Positions 11,800 to 25,060 of a DNA stretch of 64,000 bases are shown piece after piece. The stretch covers positions 10,121,001 through 10,185,000 of the forward strand of contig OU015652.1 in assembly GCA_907165275.2 (NCBI GenBank). Reading direction: 5' to 3'. The stretch comes from Zygaena filipendulae (lineage: Eukaryota; Arthropoda; Insecta; Lepidoptera; Zygaenidae). The notes beneath the pieces were generated by a model. It searched no databases. It was not told where the DNA came from and saw nothing but the letters and a program-made list of their open reading frames with translations. Both the position numbers and the translations under genes were made by a program. Position 1 is the stretch's first letter. Each line of letters opens with the position of its first letter.

Positions 11800-14460
11800 G
11801 CTTATGAAAAATAAAGGAACTTCTCAATGAGTGCTAAGTATAGATTTTATAAAACTATTTACTTAATAAAAGTTTACAAAAACGCAAACATCATCAGAAA
11901 CTAATATATATCTACCTATTTATGATATTATTTATAGTAAAAAGATAAAAAGATACATCTTTACAATGAATCTTTGGTACTGATCCTTTAAATATTAGCC
12001 AAGTTTTAGAGGCTTTTACTCTGATACATTTTAACTGTAAAAAGGATAAAGAAAACGAAATTATTGCTGGCGGTAGGTAACCCCGTCGCCTGCCCACAAA
12101 AAATCATCGCCTTTAGTAGTAGCTGTATTGTTATGTTTTGTACCTGTCACAAAAATACTTAGAAACTTTTTCTGCTCATATGTAACCTGCCCATCGTGGG
12201 ATGCACAGCTGCAGGAGACTGACATTCAAATGAATCTTTCTTTATTTTTTTGTACCTATAGGATGGTAATAAAGATAAACAAAATAACCTGCGCTTCTCA
12301 TACAATTTTGGAATAATACAAAGTGTATAAAGAATGGCACGATCGTTTCGTATATGTCCCAGCCGACTAGCTTAATCGTCGTTCAATTAATTGTTTAATA
12401 CCGAGAAGAGAAAACGTCGGTGTTTTCTATTTGCGCGCAGGTTGAAGGAGCTGCAGTTACCACAACAGAGTTAAATTTTTAGCATTTTCTTTTTTTGGTA
12501 TAAAACAAAACGCTAGCCGTTAATTAAACGGCTGCTTAAGCTAATTGACTGTGACATACACATAGTTTAAACCAGTTTTTGCTCCCGACTACGCTACGCT
12601 ACGCGTGGTTTTTAAAACTGCAGTGATGCCACAGACTTGCCATTTTTTTTTATATTATTTCAAACGGTCATACTTAACGTCTCGCGCCGTAACGATTTGC
12701 AACTTGCAATGAAACGAAACCTAATTTTTGAGTTAAGGAGCGATCAGACTTCACGGTATTCAGGGCCCGATATTTAGGGTGGGCGTGGCCCCTTGCAAGG
12801 GTGCGAGCGATTACACTACTCTAAATACCGGGACCCTAACTCTCTGTGTACAGTTTAGTGTTGCTATAGCTGGTGAATTTTCACCACATTTTGGTGATTT
12901 GATGAAAAACTTTTAGAATATAATATTGTAATTTTCTATGTATATTTCTAATAAGTATGACATTTTTACCATATATTTTTCTCATATGTTGTTATGTTTT
13001 GCTTTCCTTGGAAATGAACTGATTCGAATTATTTTTTCTTGAGAAAAAAAATTAAAAAGCACATGAAAATAAGTAACTATATTTTATTGTCCAAAAGCAA
13101 ACCATAAATTAAAAAATCACAAATCAAGAAATCAATAATTAATACTATAATTCCTACCTATACCGACCAACCTTTAGTTAGCAGAAAATAAACAAATTAG
13201 TAATAAAACAAATATTAAGATACTTAATACCAATAACAATATTTTCAATTTAAGTAATAGATTTTTTTTATATAATCTTTCGACTCATAAGAAACTATAA
13301 ATGAATTAGAAAGAAAATAAAGAAATTAATAATCTTATATACCTACTAATTAGATAAACAGATATACCTAGAAAATAACAAGGTCTTTGAAATATTCTGC
13401 AAATTTTTTACCAAATCGCCAAAAGTTATTATAATATTATTATTATAACGCGGCGGCGGTAATCACTTACCATCAGGTGTACCACTTGCCCGTTTGCCCC
13501 CTATGACATAAAAAAAAACTATCTATCTATATATCTATCTATAGTACCAAGTTTTCTTTGGTTTCCATGACATAAGCTTATTGCTTAGTGTGGGATCAAG
13601 TACATACTATAGTTTGGTCCTGGAATAATACAACGTCGATCCAACATTGGTGCCCGTGTCACGTTTTCTCATGTAACTGTGACGTCATGATATTGCAATT
13701 AAATCAATTGAACGCTTTCAATCACCTGTGTTTGTATTTAAGCATTTGGAAAACGCTATTGCTATATCGCCCAAGGTCTTATATGCAGTAGAAACTAACT
13801 ATAATGACCAGCAACCGAGTAACTTTTTCGCCTTTTACTTACGCTATTTTGTAATTTTACATGTAAGGACGTATGCCAAAACTTTTCTAAAGCGAAGGCC
13901 TTTAGATTAGCTAGGTACTTTTGAAGAATATTCAGTCAAAAAAGCTTGAAATATTGTAAATTAAGACAGACGCCACGCTAATGATCCTAAAGTGAGGTCA
14001 TATATTTTGTGTCAGTAACTGTACACTAATTTCTATTCAGCATAATAACGCAACGCATTTATATGTATAATAATAATATGTTCATAATAAAACTATTATA
14101 TAACTATCCATATCATTTGGAATTTCTCATTATCATATTTTGTGTGTATAATAAATTTTCAATGATTTGCATCTACCCTTGAGTTATAATAAACAAATGA
14201 CTGTGTGAAGGTTTCTAATCTTTCTAGATATAAGCAATATCGTTTCAACGCATTCGGATGTATGTATGTTTTTTCATAATGACCGAACTGTCCAAAGGAG
14301 GTTAAATCAATGCAATCTCTTCATGATTGAAAAAAAAAAAACAAACTTTTGACTATTATGAAAAACCACCGGAATAGTTTAATTTATACCATACATATGA
14401 TAAAGCAGTAGAATCATAGTGTCTGTAGACTGTACCTTGCATTTTGAACGAAGATTTTAG
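11800..14460. other. No gene seen; small palindrome near 12757-12841
   Basis: CAGGGCCCGATATTTAGGGT and CTCTAAATACCGGGACCCT form an imperfect palindrome, probably a small MITE. The other sequence is AT-rich and featureless. Confidence 0.5.
13448..13515 (-). repeat. Fragment of the GGCAAACGGG repeat
   Basis: GCGGCGGTAATCACTTACCA and CAAACGGGCAAGTGGTAC read on the minus strand match 6930-6985. Confidence 0.6.
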
Positions 14461-14464
14461 TTTA

Positions 14465-15351
14465 ATATCTGGGGGCACAGTAGTGCCCCCGCCAAGACGA
14501 GCCAGCAAAGCGCAAGGGCACTACCTACCTTTTCTCGAAGCGTTTCGTCGTTTTTTTGAACCCTTGTAACTTGGGTCTGGATTATACCAGATAAACAAAA
14601 TTTTCGGAATATGTTGTCAATAGCAGACTTATTAAATGTATAAAGTTTTAATTGTATAGCTCCCATCCTTTAGATTTTATTGATATCTAAAAAACCTCGA
14701 TTTTGTCACTGACTCACTGATGATCATCAAAATTCTTAGGGTACTTCCTAATGTCCTAGAAAGCTGAAATTTGGTATGTAAGCTAGTATTAGTAAACAAA
14801 CAACAAAAAAATTATAAAACTTGTAACTTTTATCTCCCAACCCCTTAAATTAGGGGATGGAAGTTTGTATGAGACTTCTGCAATTTTGACTTACAAAAAG
14901 AAATGAAATCCCAACAAAAACATTTTCATGTAAAATGTTGCCAAGACGAGACCATATGCCAGCACTTTCAAAAAGTTATCAGATCTTATGTAGAGCCAAG
15001 CTTCTAACTCTACACGCCTTAACTCTACAAGGTCTAACTTCACAAACTCTACACCTTAGCCAAAATATGTGGCTTGGCCGTTTCGTTACTACAAAGAACT
15101 ATTATTATATAACAGAAAAGTAATGAAAAATGGACCAATTTTTCACCTTAGGGCCTAAGGGCCATGTGAATGTAGCGAAATGGTCAAGCCACATATTTTG
15201 GCTAAGGTGTAGAGTTTGTGAAGTTAGACCTTGTAGAGTTAAGGCGTGTAGAGTTAGAAGCTTGGCTCTACATAAGATCTGATAACTTTTTGAAAGTGCT
15301 GGCATATGGTCTCGTCTTGGCAACATTTTACATGAAAAAGTTTTTGTTGGG
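14465..15351. repeat. Dispersed GC-hairpin repeat, copy 1, with a 177-bp palindromic end
   Basis: It starts with hairpin GGGGGCACAGTAGTGCCCCC (14471-14490), then CTTTTCTCGAAGCG, TCACTGACTCACTGATGATC and GAAATTTGGTATGTAAGCTAG, in the same order as copy 2. The right end is an inverted repeat: 14910-15086 and 15175-15351 are reverse complements with few changes. The mirror frames starting MLPRRDHMPAL on both strands are a result of this. Confidence 0.75.
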
Positions 15352-16440
15352 ATACTTATTTACCGAAAATTGAGAAGAGGAACGGAATACAAAGATTTTT
15401 TTTTCTTTTATTTTTTTTGTCTGTTGAAGCTAATCTTCGTAACTACTTTTGATTTTCCAAAGAACTTCTAGGCTTGGTTTCATCGAAATCGAATGTTGCA
15501 AAAAAATTTTGTTATTTCAGGACACCTACTTTTTATCCCAGAACTATATGAGTTCTCAAGAGAATGTCAAATTTCACGCAGTTAATAACGCGCGGTCACT
15601 GACTAGTGGATATTACTGACTATTTAAAATACAATATAAAGTAGTTGATAGTAACGAAAAAGCATTAGGTACTTTAATTATGTATTTACTAAAAGGTTCG
15701 GTGTCACTGCACCCATTGTATAGAAGGCAAACCATGTCGCTATAAATATCTGCCTACCTAAATACTGAACCGCGTGTCTCTACGGAAATGCAAGTACTCT
15801 GGACTTCGGAAGTAATTACATCCAATAGGTCATAACATTTAAGACGAATTGAGTACATAAATGGATGCGTTGCCAATAATTATTGAGCCGCTCGACATAA
15901 ATACATGTAATTGGAAGCTATATATATACCTACGCTGATACTTAATTTGGCGAAATTCGAATCGATAAATAATATTTTTGAAGTTATAATTCTTTAGGCG
16001 CGTTAAAAAAAAATATAAGAGTGAATTTTTGAACGAAAAGCTACATGTTGAAGATAGCTGCGTTGCGCGCGCACAGTCGAAACGTTGCTATGGCAATTGG
16101 ACGTTGTTATTTACAATCAATAATCGTTGTTATATATTACCAATACATAATTATATTTTTTTTAAGTAAAAATTCTTACATGTGTATATAGGTACACACA
16201 CCTTTTTTGTAAAACATTGCATTTGAAAAGAAAGCAGAAAGCAGAATAACGAAATAAAATAAATGCAAGTAAAATCCTATTATTATACACGTGAATGGGA
16301 GTTTGTCAGATTGTTTGTTAGCTTTTTTAATTACTCCACCAATCGTTATGAAATTTTGCATTCACGTTGTCAGGGGTAGGTACAGAAAAAGAAATAGAGT
16401 AGGTAACCCACCAGTCCAGTGAAAAGTATATACACGTAAT

Positions 16441-16659
16441 TTATAGTTGGGCCCCGCGGTTTCACCCGCGGTAATTTCAGAGTTCCCGCGGGAATACCGG
16501 GATAAAAAGTACTAGGTATATCCTTCTCTGTACCCCTAACGACATGCATGCCAAATTTAATCCAAGTCCGTTCAGCCGTTTTTGCGTGATTGAGTAACAA
16601 ATATCCAAACATCCAAACATCCACACTTTAACATTTATTATAATATTAGTAAGATAGGA
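16441..16659 (-). mobile_element. Helitron-like element
   Basis: On the minus strand it begins TCCTATCTTACTAATATTATAA at 16659 (one inserted step compared with others). It carries the hairpin ACCGCGGGTGAAACCGCGGGG near 16460. The final CTAG is degraded. Confidence 0.7.
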
Positions 16660-17256
16660 TTGATATAAAATCTACATTTACGGGAGCGAAACCGCGAGCA
16701 TCAGCATGACACAAGAAAAAAATTACAAAAGCATGATGACATAGCAGCAAACCTTTTTTTTATATCTATTTGATTATTTGAAAGTTGTTGAAATGTTAGA
16801 GATATTACGACCAAAGTTCCATTGTATCTAACGACCGCTGTACACTCGTTTTCCGGATTTAAAACTACTTTCGTACACTTTTGATGATGAGAGCGGTAAC
16901 ATTGTTTATGGTAATATATTTTTTATTTTGTTTATGAATATATCCTAATTTCACGGTCGGTTACGGCGGGACACTGATTTGCAGCGAGATAAACACGTGA
17001 TGTCGCTGTTTCCTGTTCAATGACAGATAGATAATATCAAACACGCTTCATACGTTATATTTATAATAATAATAATTATAATAATAATCCATTTCACAAC
17101 ACACAGATCTACTTGATCCCTCACTAAGCTATAAGCTTGTGTCGTGGCAACCAAGCAAATAACTACTACATATCATTAGATACATCTACATATTATATAG
17201 ATGGCTTAGACAATTCATATCCGATGATATTAAGTATAATTCTTCTTTATAAATAA

Positions 17257-17595
17257 CTAGCTCTGCTCCGCGGTTTGACCCGCGTTAATATCGGAGATCC
17301 CGCGGAAATTCTAGGATAGAAAGTACCCTATGTTCTTTTCTGTAACTCTCACAACGTGTAATAGTATGCAATAATTAATTCTATTTCACCCGCGTTAAAT
17401 TCGGAGATCCCGCGGGTATTCCGGGATAGAAAGTAGCCTATTATGTTCTTCTCCATGTCAACGGCTACATGTATACCAAATTTCATCAAATGTTCGAAAT
17501 CGTTAAAAATGTATCGCAAATGTTCCCAGATATAATATAGGTAAAGAGTTCTTGTGGGACTAATTCACGCGGGTGAAACCACGGGCACCAGCTAG
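17257..17595. mobile_element. Cluster of Helitron-like copies (minus copy followed by plus copy)
   Basis: It opens with CTAGCTCTGCTCCGCGG (minus-strand 3' end). A second GAGATCCCGCGGGTATTCC segment follows. The stretch ends with the plus-strand end GGGTGAAACCACGGGCACCAGCTAG at 17595. At least two, perhaps three, copies are overlaid. Confidence 0.6.
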
Positions 17596-19069
17596 TAATA
17601 TTGTAAGAAGAAAAGTTTGGTTATAAGGCGTATCACCTCTAAAACTATTTGAACCATTCTAAAAATAATTTTAGTCTAAAAATAGGGTATCCACTTTCGT
17701 CTCGATACAAAGTGTTCTTGAGGGAAACTCAATATTGATATTGGTGAAACCACGCGGGGAACGATAGTAATAAAACACTATACCACAGATAATATATATA
17801 CTCATGTGAGTAGGTATTTAACTCAAAAATGTAAAAGCCTGTTCGGCGTAAGCATCATATTGGGGACATATTGTAATAATTTTAGGATCTGGGTTCTTTC
17901 TATGATGAACATTCGCTTAGTTTAGAACCCAGCTCACCAACCCATTTCTATCCTACCTCTGTAATATAATGTGATTTGCCCATTATGGTATAGGTTACGA
18001 ACACTTATTTGACCAAATAAACGCATTTTTTACTTCAATTTACTTTTTCACCAAATGGAATTAAAATTCTAAACCGCGTTGAACGTCCATACGATCAATA
18101 AAATAGAGCCAGTTAATATCTAGGTTGTTAAACATATTATTACTGTGCAAGTCTCTTTTTTACCAGTCGAATAAGGTGAATGGAACTAGAGTGCTTGTTT
18201 TGGTTTCGAAATATTAACAACTACATCTACACTAACATTATTGACTGTGTATTTTTAACAAATTTTAGCTCGATTTTTCATTTTATTGAACACGTTTTAC
18301 TGGAACTTCGATGAATCATTTCGTGCTACGATTCCAAGCTCGCACGAAATAATAATAAAAAGACGTGTATTTATAAGTTTTCATTCATTTTTATAAAAGT
18401 TTCACTTTATGCGTTGCGATCTTTTTTCAAAGAAATTTACGCGTGGCTCCCGGATTTGTATCCATAGACTACCTATACATAGCTACGTCCATTTATTATG
18501 GTTTTTATATAGGTACTTACATACTTTACCTCATTAAGTTATCATGTATAGGTTAGTAGGAATAGGTTTTCACTGCTTCTAGCATTGGCCTAGTAGAGGA
18601 CAGTTATTATTCTAAAATATCTGATTCGTATTGTATATCTTCTCGGAAGATCGAGAGATCTGACACACGCGCTCATACTCGCTCTAATACATTCAAACTA
18701 CATAATATTTGTTATTCATTCATCCTATCCAAATGACCTAACCTCTTATACAATATGCATTCTCTATGAGAATCGTTATCTTTCACCTCATATAGCGTAT
18801 ATACCCCTATAACATTTCGCAATCTTTATATTCTACGACAGCATTGTGTAATGAAAAACAAATCTTCCAAACCTCTATTTATTTTAGTCAGGAAATACGA
18901 TATTGACAGATTCATCAATCTAGCACGCATAAATGCTATCTATCTTGATTAATTTCATATTATACGGACACTGCTCGATACATGTGAAAAAGAGCTAAGT
19001 GATCTATGACTATCAGGAAATCTTCTTCAGGTTGTAAGAAAGTTTATAACACACAATCACCTGCGCACT

Positions 19070-19230
19070 GCTTTTTATAATGCGTCAGATAGATATCTCG
19101 GTCGGCGGGGCGAGCGTGTTGTTCGTCAGCCGAGAGGGAGTTACATCACTTATTGCGGCACAGTACAGTCACTTGCTGTGTCCGAGTTTGTAGAATCACT
19201 TGCAACACCACTAATGGTTACCCCGGATAC
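19070..19230 (+). promoter_or_regulatory. Candidate promoter with TATA-like box
   Basis: TTTTTATAATGC about 19072 precedes a GC-rich stretch (GGTCGGCGGGGCGAGCG). The layout fits a TATA promoter, but no exon is identified downstream. Confidence 0.15.
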
Positions 19231-19838
19231 TAACAGCTCAAATTATGTAGAAAAAAATCAAATTAGCAAATAGAAAAAAAAAATTATATGTCACAATACA
19301 ACGATACAAAATAACTAAGAAAAGGATTCGTAGAAAATAGTTTGCTTATTTGAATTTTAATAATTTTGTTGAATATTATAGCAATACCTATATATTTAAT
19401 AATGCAATAAATAAAACTATTGCTTGTTTGTTTATTTATCAACTACAAGAAAGATAAGATAAAGTTTGGAACGTTAATAGTCCTATAGGTCAAGTTTTTT
19501 AAAAAGTTTCAGGCTCGCAATTTGAACACGGCTCACATAATAATCAAGTGATAGCGTGGTCGAAGATTACAAGCCTGGATTTGGAACAGGCTTTCAATTG
19601 AGGCTGTCGAAACATGGCATTAGGTGCTTGGCGACAGATTTTCAACTTGAAGGTGGTAGCTAGCCAGCCCGATGCTAGAAAATTACTATCACCATGCAAG
19701 ATAATACAGGTTGCTTACTTTCAAGGGGATTGCCTTGAGAATTTGCATGGGTGAAAAAACTAGCATTTACTAGTATCTACCTACCTACAAATTAATAAAA
19801 TTATGATACTCTGCCTAAATCATTCACAATGTAAAACA

Positions 19839-20062
19839 CTCAGACCAAATAAAAACTAAACACGGAACGTCTCGAACAACGAAGTGAAGCCGGTTGCGTA
19901 TGCATGTGGTGCTTAGGAAAGTGCCTCAACGATTCCCAGGTATGGTGTCTTTTTCTTGTAAGTGTCTGCGTGTTTCTGTGTACGTGCACGGCGATGGTGT
20001 CTTTTTCCTGGCTTCACTTGTTTGTTCTACGCGTTCCGTCTTTAGTTTTTATTTGGTCTGAG
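19839..20062. mobile_element. Foldback MITE with perfect 8-bp target duplication (hAT-type)
   Basis: Inverted ends CTCAGACCAAATAAAAACTAA and the reverse at 20062 extend with gaps for about 50 bases to GAAGTGAAGCC/GGCTTCACTTG. GTAAAACA lies directly outside on both sides (19831-19838 and 20063-20070). An 8-bp duplication is typical of hAT elements. The internal ATGs do not make a credible protein. Confidence 0.85.
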
Positions 20063-21959
20063 GTAAAACATATAAAGGTTATTCGTATTTATTTTTACTA
20101 AATAAGTACTATTAATGTGAAGAGTTCGAGTATGTTTGTTTGTAAAGTTGGATATAGAGGGTAATCTTTGGAACTACTGAACTAATTGCAAAAAATATTT
20201 AACTTATAGGAACTATAGAACTATAGAAAGCTAAATAGTGTTCCAGAGGAAATCCTAAAAATTACGCGAGCGAATCGCGTGGGAAGAACTAGTATGTTAT
20301 AATTACGAAAGACTAAATTTATGATTAATTAGCAGTGCTTATTTACGTAATTAATTGAGATAAATGGACGTAAGATGAACAAAATATACAACATTAAAAC
20401 ACAACACAACAGTACACAAATTCATATTTGTTTATCATAATTTTAATCACAATTAATTCGTTTTGTTGTTATCATATTATTATGTATAAAGTTAGAGTTA
20501 ATTCAAGTTAGAGTTAAGTCATAAATGAAAGATATCTTTAGGTTTCTTTGTCTCTTTGCTTAAAATTATTAATCAATAAAGTTTTCTTCAGTTTAACTAT
20601 GCTTCAATCCATGTCTAGTGCCTATTTATATAACACAGATATCATTGTACCTATCAACAGATCAATTACTTTATGTTTTTGACCCGCGTAAAATGACTTT
20701 TTCTCCGAACTTTTTTAATGAAAAAATTGTTTTCCGTTACTCTGCTTTTTCTTATTATATTTATTCAACAAAATTCCTCAACGCATCATAACAATTTCAG
20801 ACAAATTTCATGAAATTTATCTTCCCCTCTCAAGTTTTGGCAAACATAGGCGGTTTTTCAATGTAAAGACTAGCGGATTCTAATTTTTTTGTTACACTTA
20901 TAGATTGCAACACAACGTCCAAGTCCTTAACACTCCTATTATTAGATATTCTTCGTAACAAGCGGAAATGTTTACCTGTTTACCGGATGTGACACCCGTG
21001 GAGCTGCGAGTTACGGCAACAGAGCTGACGCGGTTGTTGCAAACCGTTCGCAACCACAACCAAACAGCGCCCGCGTTAATAACTGTCATCGACCAGACGT
21101 CTCTACGGAAAATCTTTTTCTCTTCTCATACCTACTCGTATAAAGATGTCATTCATGCTGGTTGTAAACGTTTTTATGCTCCCGTGCATAAAACCAGATG
21201 CCGTCATTTATGGCGTGAAAATCTTTCTTTTTCCTCGGTTTTCTTTTGACAATATTTAATTGTTTCGCCATTTAAAAACTGTTATTTATTTACATTATTA
21301 CTGTTTCAATCTTCGCAAGCAATGTGAAAAGCAGAATTTATACCTTGTAGTCTTCGTATGTCTATCCTTTCGTAACATGGTACTCATTGGACACCTTATA
21401 TGTATCAGACCGAGACTACTGTAATAGTACGCTGTTGTATTGTATAACTCGTCATGATAGACTTTGGCTTGGTATTTGGGTTTGCACAATAGCTGCGGTG
21501 ATGTGCAATACAGGAATATTACGTAATAACTGTTCCCCAGCGGTTTCACCCGTGTGGATGTCGGGACGCCCTCAGGATCCCTAAAAATTATCATATTACG
21601 CACATCAGTGAAATATTTTCAGAATAGGTTCAGTAAACCCAGAGATTACACTTACATCTAAACAAAGTTGAAAACTCTAGCTCTTATAATATTAGGATAG
21701 ATTAAGGTTTCGTAGTCAAACAGCAATAAATGGAAACATTAGATATAATTTCGTCACATCCGTCCGTCTGACTTTTCACCGATTCTTAAGTCAGTAATCA
21801 GTAAGATAATATTATGTGCTTTTAAAGTCTGAAATTTATTTATTACGTACGTATACACTCAATACTAGTAGAATTTGCGTATTGGGTGTTTTAATTACAA
21901 TCAGTTATTGGACTTGAATATATTGCTTGTAAGTAAAGTGAAATTCGTGTAGAAAGCGA

Positions 21960-22060
21960 CAGGTGTCTCCTTGCGATGGCATGTACTGTACTGTGCGCGT
22001 GCGCAGCCGTCGCGCCGGCGTCGCGTCGGATGTAATACCAGCACGCGATAAATGTAAGCC
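21960..22060. promoter_or_regulatory. Candidate CpG-rich promoter spot
   Basis: CpG-dense: TGCGCGTGCGCAGCC (an NRF-1-like GCGCGTGCGC) followed by GTCGCGCCGGCGTCGCGTCGG. No adjacent coding exon. Low confidence. Confidence 0.2.
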
Positions 22061-22168
22061 GAGTGCTCATAGTAAGTACATTAACATACATACTTAGCAG
22101 ACCCAACACAGCGAAAGTACAAAGTCGACAAACCATTAGTAACTAGAATAAACCAAATTATTTCATAA

Positions 22169-22368
22169 CTAGCTTTTCCCCGGATTCACGCATGTCAATT
22201 TCAGAGTTCCCGCTTAAATTACGGGATAAAAGTACCCTAAGTTTTATTCTGGACTACTGAAAACGTGCAAGTACATATAAAATTTTACGATGACCGGTTG
22301 AACTGTTAAGGCCTGAAAGCGTACCTAACAAACGAATAAACTCACATTGACATTTTTAATAGTAGGTA
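22169..22368 (-). mobile_element. Helitron-like element
   Basis: It starts with CTAGCTTTTCCCCGG, has GAGTTCCCGC and ACGTGCAAGTACAT, and ends near TTTTAATAGTAGGTA. The hairpin is partly eroded (GGATTCACGC). Confidence 0.6.
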
Positions 22369-22957
22369 TCTACCAAAGGATATTTGAAATAATTTATTTC
22401 TTATTATTGAATTAAATCTCCTCCAGAGCACTTTACTATAGGTACATAATATTAACCTGTAAATTATATGCAAACTTTTAATTACTATAAGTATGTCTAC
22501 AAATTTTGATGATCCTCCATTGCGTATTTTAGAGGAACTAAGCGGACACACACACATGGACCGTTCGAGACGTCAATAGCGTATTTTTTCATACCTGCTA
22601 CTATTATGTATGTAGAAACAATACAGAACAATACGCAGTGCTACGTTCTCGTAGCACATTTTGATTAGGTACGATAACGTCGTAGGGACGTAGAGGTACT
22701 ACGAAGCTAAACTTCCCGAAATACCTACTATCCGACACAATAATGTTGATGTCCCCAAATTAATATATTTTATGTACCTATTTTACCTTGTAAAAATTTA
22801 TATTTCATGGTCGAAAAATACATCAACAATTCAACATATTATTTATTATACAACACTTTAACAAATACGTATACTACTAATAATAATTAATGTTTAATAT
22901 GTAGATATATTGTTACTGTAATTTACGTCTCCATTGAAAAGAAATTAATAGAGGTGT

Positions 22958-23565
22958 TGCAAAAAAAAACCGGCCATGTGCGTGTCGGACTTCACACATT
23001 TAGGGTTCCGTACCAAATGTGGGTAGCCTCCGTTACCCGCACTGGTTCTGTGCTACGCATTTAACCGCAAAATAAAGTTTATTTAAACAAAAAACATTAT
23101 AGAATTTCAAAGAAAAACATCGAGTTACCAATATGTTGGTGTTTGTTGGTAAAATATACGTATTAATAAATATTATCGCCAAGTTTTAAGTTCATAGGTC
23201 AACGGGAAGTTGGAAAATACTTCGGTACAAAATGTTGTAAAAACTGCCAAAACTGCCTTTGGTGGCTTCTCATGCCTTTGTTATCCAATGTTTTGAAAAC
23301 AAAAAATACAGGCTTTATCTACTTAATGAGCTCTATTTAACTATACCCCACTCGATTCGGTAGATAAACAAAAAAAATGTTGCGCCCCTTTAGCCTTACC
23401 TTTAGCCCCCCTTAAAAATCCTTAAAAATATTATTTGATAATTGGTATAGCTTTAGGTCATTAATATACTGTACAAGTTTAAAGACTGTGGTTTTTACAG
23501 ATTGGATGTGTGACAGCAGTAGGGCTCCGTTTTGACTCTTCGGGTACAGAACCCTAATAAATGAC
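22958..23565 (+). repeat. Dispersed repeat (CGGACT...GGGTTCCGTACC family)
   Basis: It opens AAAACCGGCCATGTGCGTGT, with GGGTTCCGTACCAAATG, and closes AGGGCTCCGTTTTGACTCTT, GGTACAGAACCC. An inverted piece is at 43905-44030 (GGTACGGAACCCTTCGTGCG) in intron 4 of the Patched-related gene. Unclassified mobile-element remnant. Confidence 0.55.
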
Positions 23566-24584
23566 TATAGAGGCATATAAGACCATTCTTGCAACATTTT
23601 CTTTTCCATATGTTTAAACACGCATGACGAAAAAACTCACATTAAAGTTGTCATGTAAAAAAAAATGTAAGTAGGTAGATTCTTTTTATTCCGACACAAA
23701 CGTGAGTCAAAACACGAGCACAGGCAGAAAACAAAAATATAGCTTTCGGAAATGTTTCCATACTGACGAAAGTTAAACCGAGGCTGAAACCTCGTCGTCA
23801 TTCGTGACCTCTGATAGGTGCTCCATTTGCCTTAACCCGACCCCCGCACGCGGCCTCCAGAGTGACCTTTGCGAACTTAATGGCCGTTTGACCCGCTATA
23901 TGTTAAAGAACTCGGTTTATATCGTAAAATGCGTAAAGTCGTTTTTTACGTATTACAAAAAAGGAAGAGAAACTTTAATGAAGAAGTAAAAGAAAAGGTA
24001 TGGCCATAGTAGGTAATTTAAAAAAAAAAAACAAGAATTGATTCGATTTTAGAGAAGAAAACAGGGGAATGCGAGATTATGATTTCATCTATTATATAGG
24101 TATGTCCGTGATGCGGCTCTCTATTCGGGGAGAAGGAAGAGTGTTTCCTAACTCGTGTTTCCACTTAAGTAGAAAATTGACGTAACAATACTACTTGTAT
24201 TATATGAAGGGGGCTATTGAATTCAATAATTTGTTTACAGCAGGACCAACAACCTGCCATTCTATATAGGTATATTTAGGATCAGTTATGAAAACTGGCT
24301 CATCACTCGTTGAACTTTATAGCTATTGCCTTATGAATCAAAATCTGTCCAAAACGTTATGCTTGTTTTGATACCAACTACAACGTACAATCGCTAACAA
24401 TTTCAGAGGCAGCCATTGATCACTGACTCTTATAAATACTATACCTGTGCCCGTGACTTTGCTGGCGTAATCTTAGATATTTTATAATCACACAGATTGA
24501 AACAATCACCTAAGCGAGCGGTTTGCTGTCATCCATTTAGGAGTTTGGTTCCCCAGCTCCATTCTATCGGATGTCGGTTAATTT

Positions 24585-25060
24585 TTTCAAATCAAATCAA
24601 ATCAAATATGCTTTATTGCCCCAGAAGAGAAAATAAAAACTAAGACAGATAAAAAGTAATACAGAGCAAAAGGCGGCCTTATTGCTAGAGGCAATCTTTT
24701 CAAGGCAACCTTAAGGTGATAGAGAGCTTTAAATAGAAACTAGAAGCGGGTGCTGGGTGCACAACGTAATACCTAGCTATATACTATATAAGGATAATAC
24801 AACGCTAATACCTAGATATCCTAAATATAATACACCTTTATACACATACGTACATACAAGTAGCAATAGGTGATATAATACACATATAAAAATAAAAATA
24901 AAACGATATTTTACACTACATACATTAATCATAATTACTGTGGATAGCTACTTATAGTTAAATAGTGCCTTTGAAGTGCAGCTTTAAAAGAGCCCAATGA
25001 CTCTTTCTGTCTGAGCGAGTCGGGGAGGGAGTTCCACAGGCGTATACCACAGGACTTATT
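24585..25060 (-). mobile_element. 3' end of a non-LTR retrotransposon (LINE)
   Basis: On the minus strand, 25060-24935 encodes 41 residues to a TAA stop, including CGIRLWNSLPDSLRQKESLG and SFKAALQRHYL. This is the typical reverse-transcriptase tail of Jockey/CR1-like LINEs (WNSLPxxLRxxxSLxxFK). About 325 bases of 3' UTR follow and end GCAATAAAGCATATTTGATT with a (TTTGA)n-type tail at 24590-24605. The rest of the element is truncated. Confidence 0.75.
24935..25060 (-). pseudogene. LINE ORF2 C-terminal fragment
   Basis: A 41-codon remnant plus stop of a LINE reverse-transcriptase polyprotein, cut off on its 5' side. It encodes no RT catalytic motif and cannot be functional. Confidence 0.7.

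Larger units (their letters stand above)
15352..19830. other. No gene seen; Helitron-like copies and repeat fragments
   Basis: Besides the copies listed at 16441 and 17257, 17095-17155 matches the repeat in the last Rif1 intron, and 19618-19682 matches the GGCAAACGGG family. No coding exon. Confidence 0.5.
20290..22957. other. No gene seen; degraded Helitron-like copies
   Basis: A minus-strand copy spans about 21530-21697 (CCCAGCGGTTTCACCCG to TTATAATATTAGGAT). Frames at 20898-21250 lack protein character. Confidence 0.5.

Noticed and set aside
14935..15326. Two nearly identical small proteins (MLPRRDHMPAL...) on opposite strands
   Set aside because: They are the two arms of an inverted repeat read in mirror image, not a gene pair.
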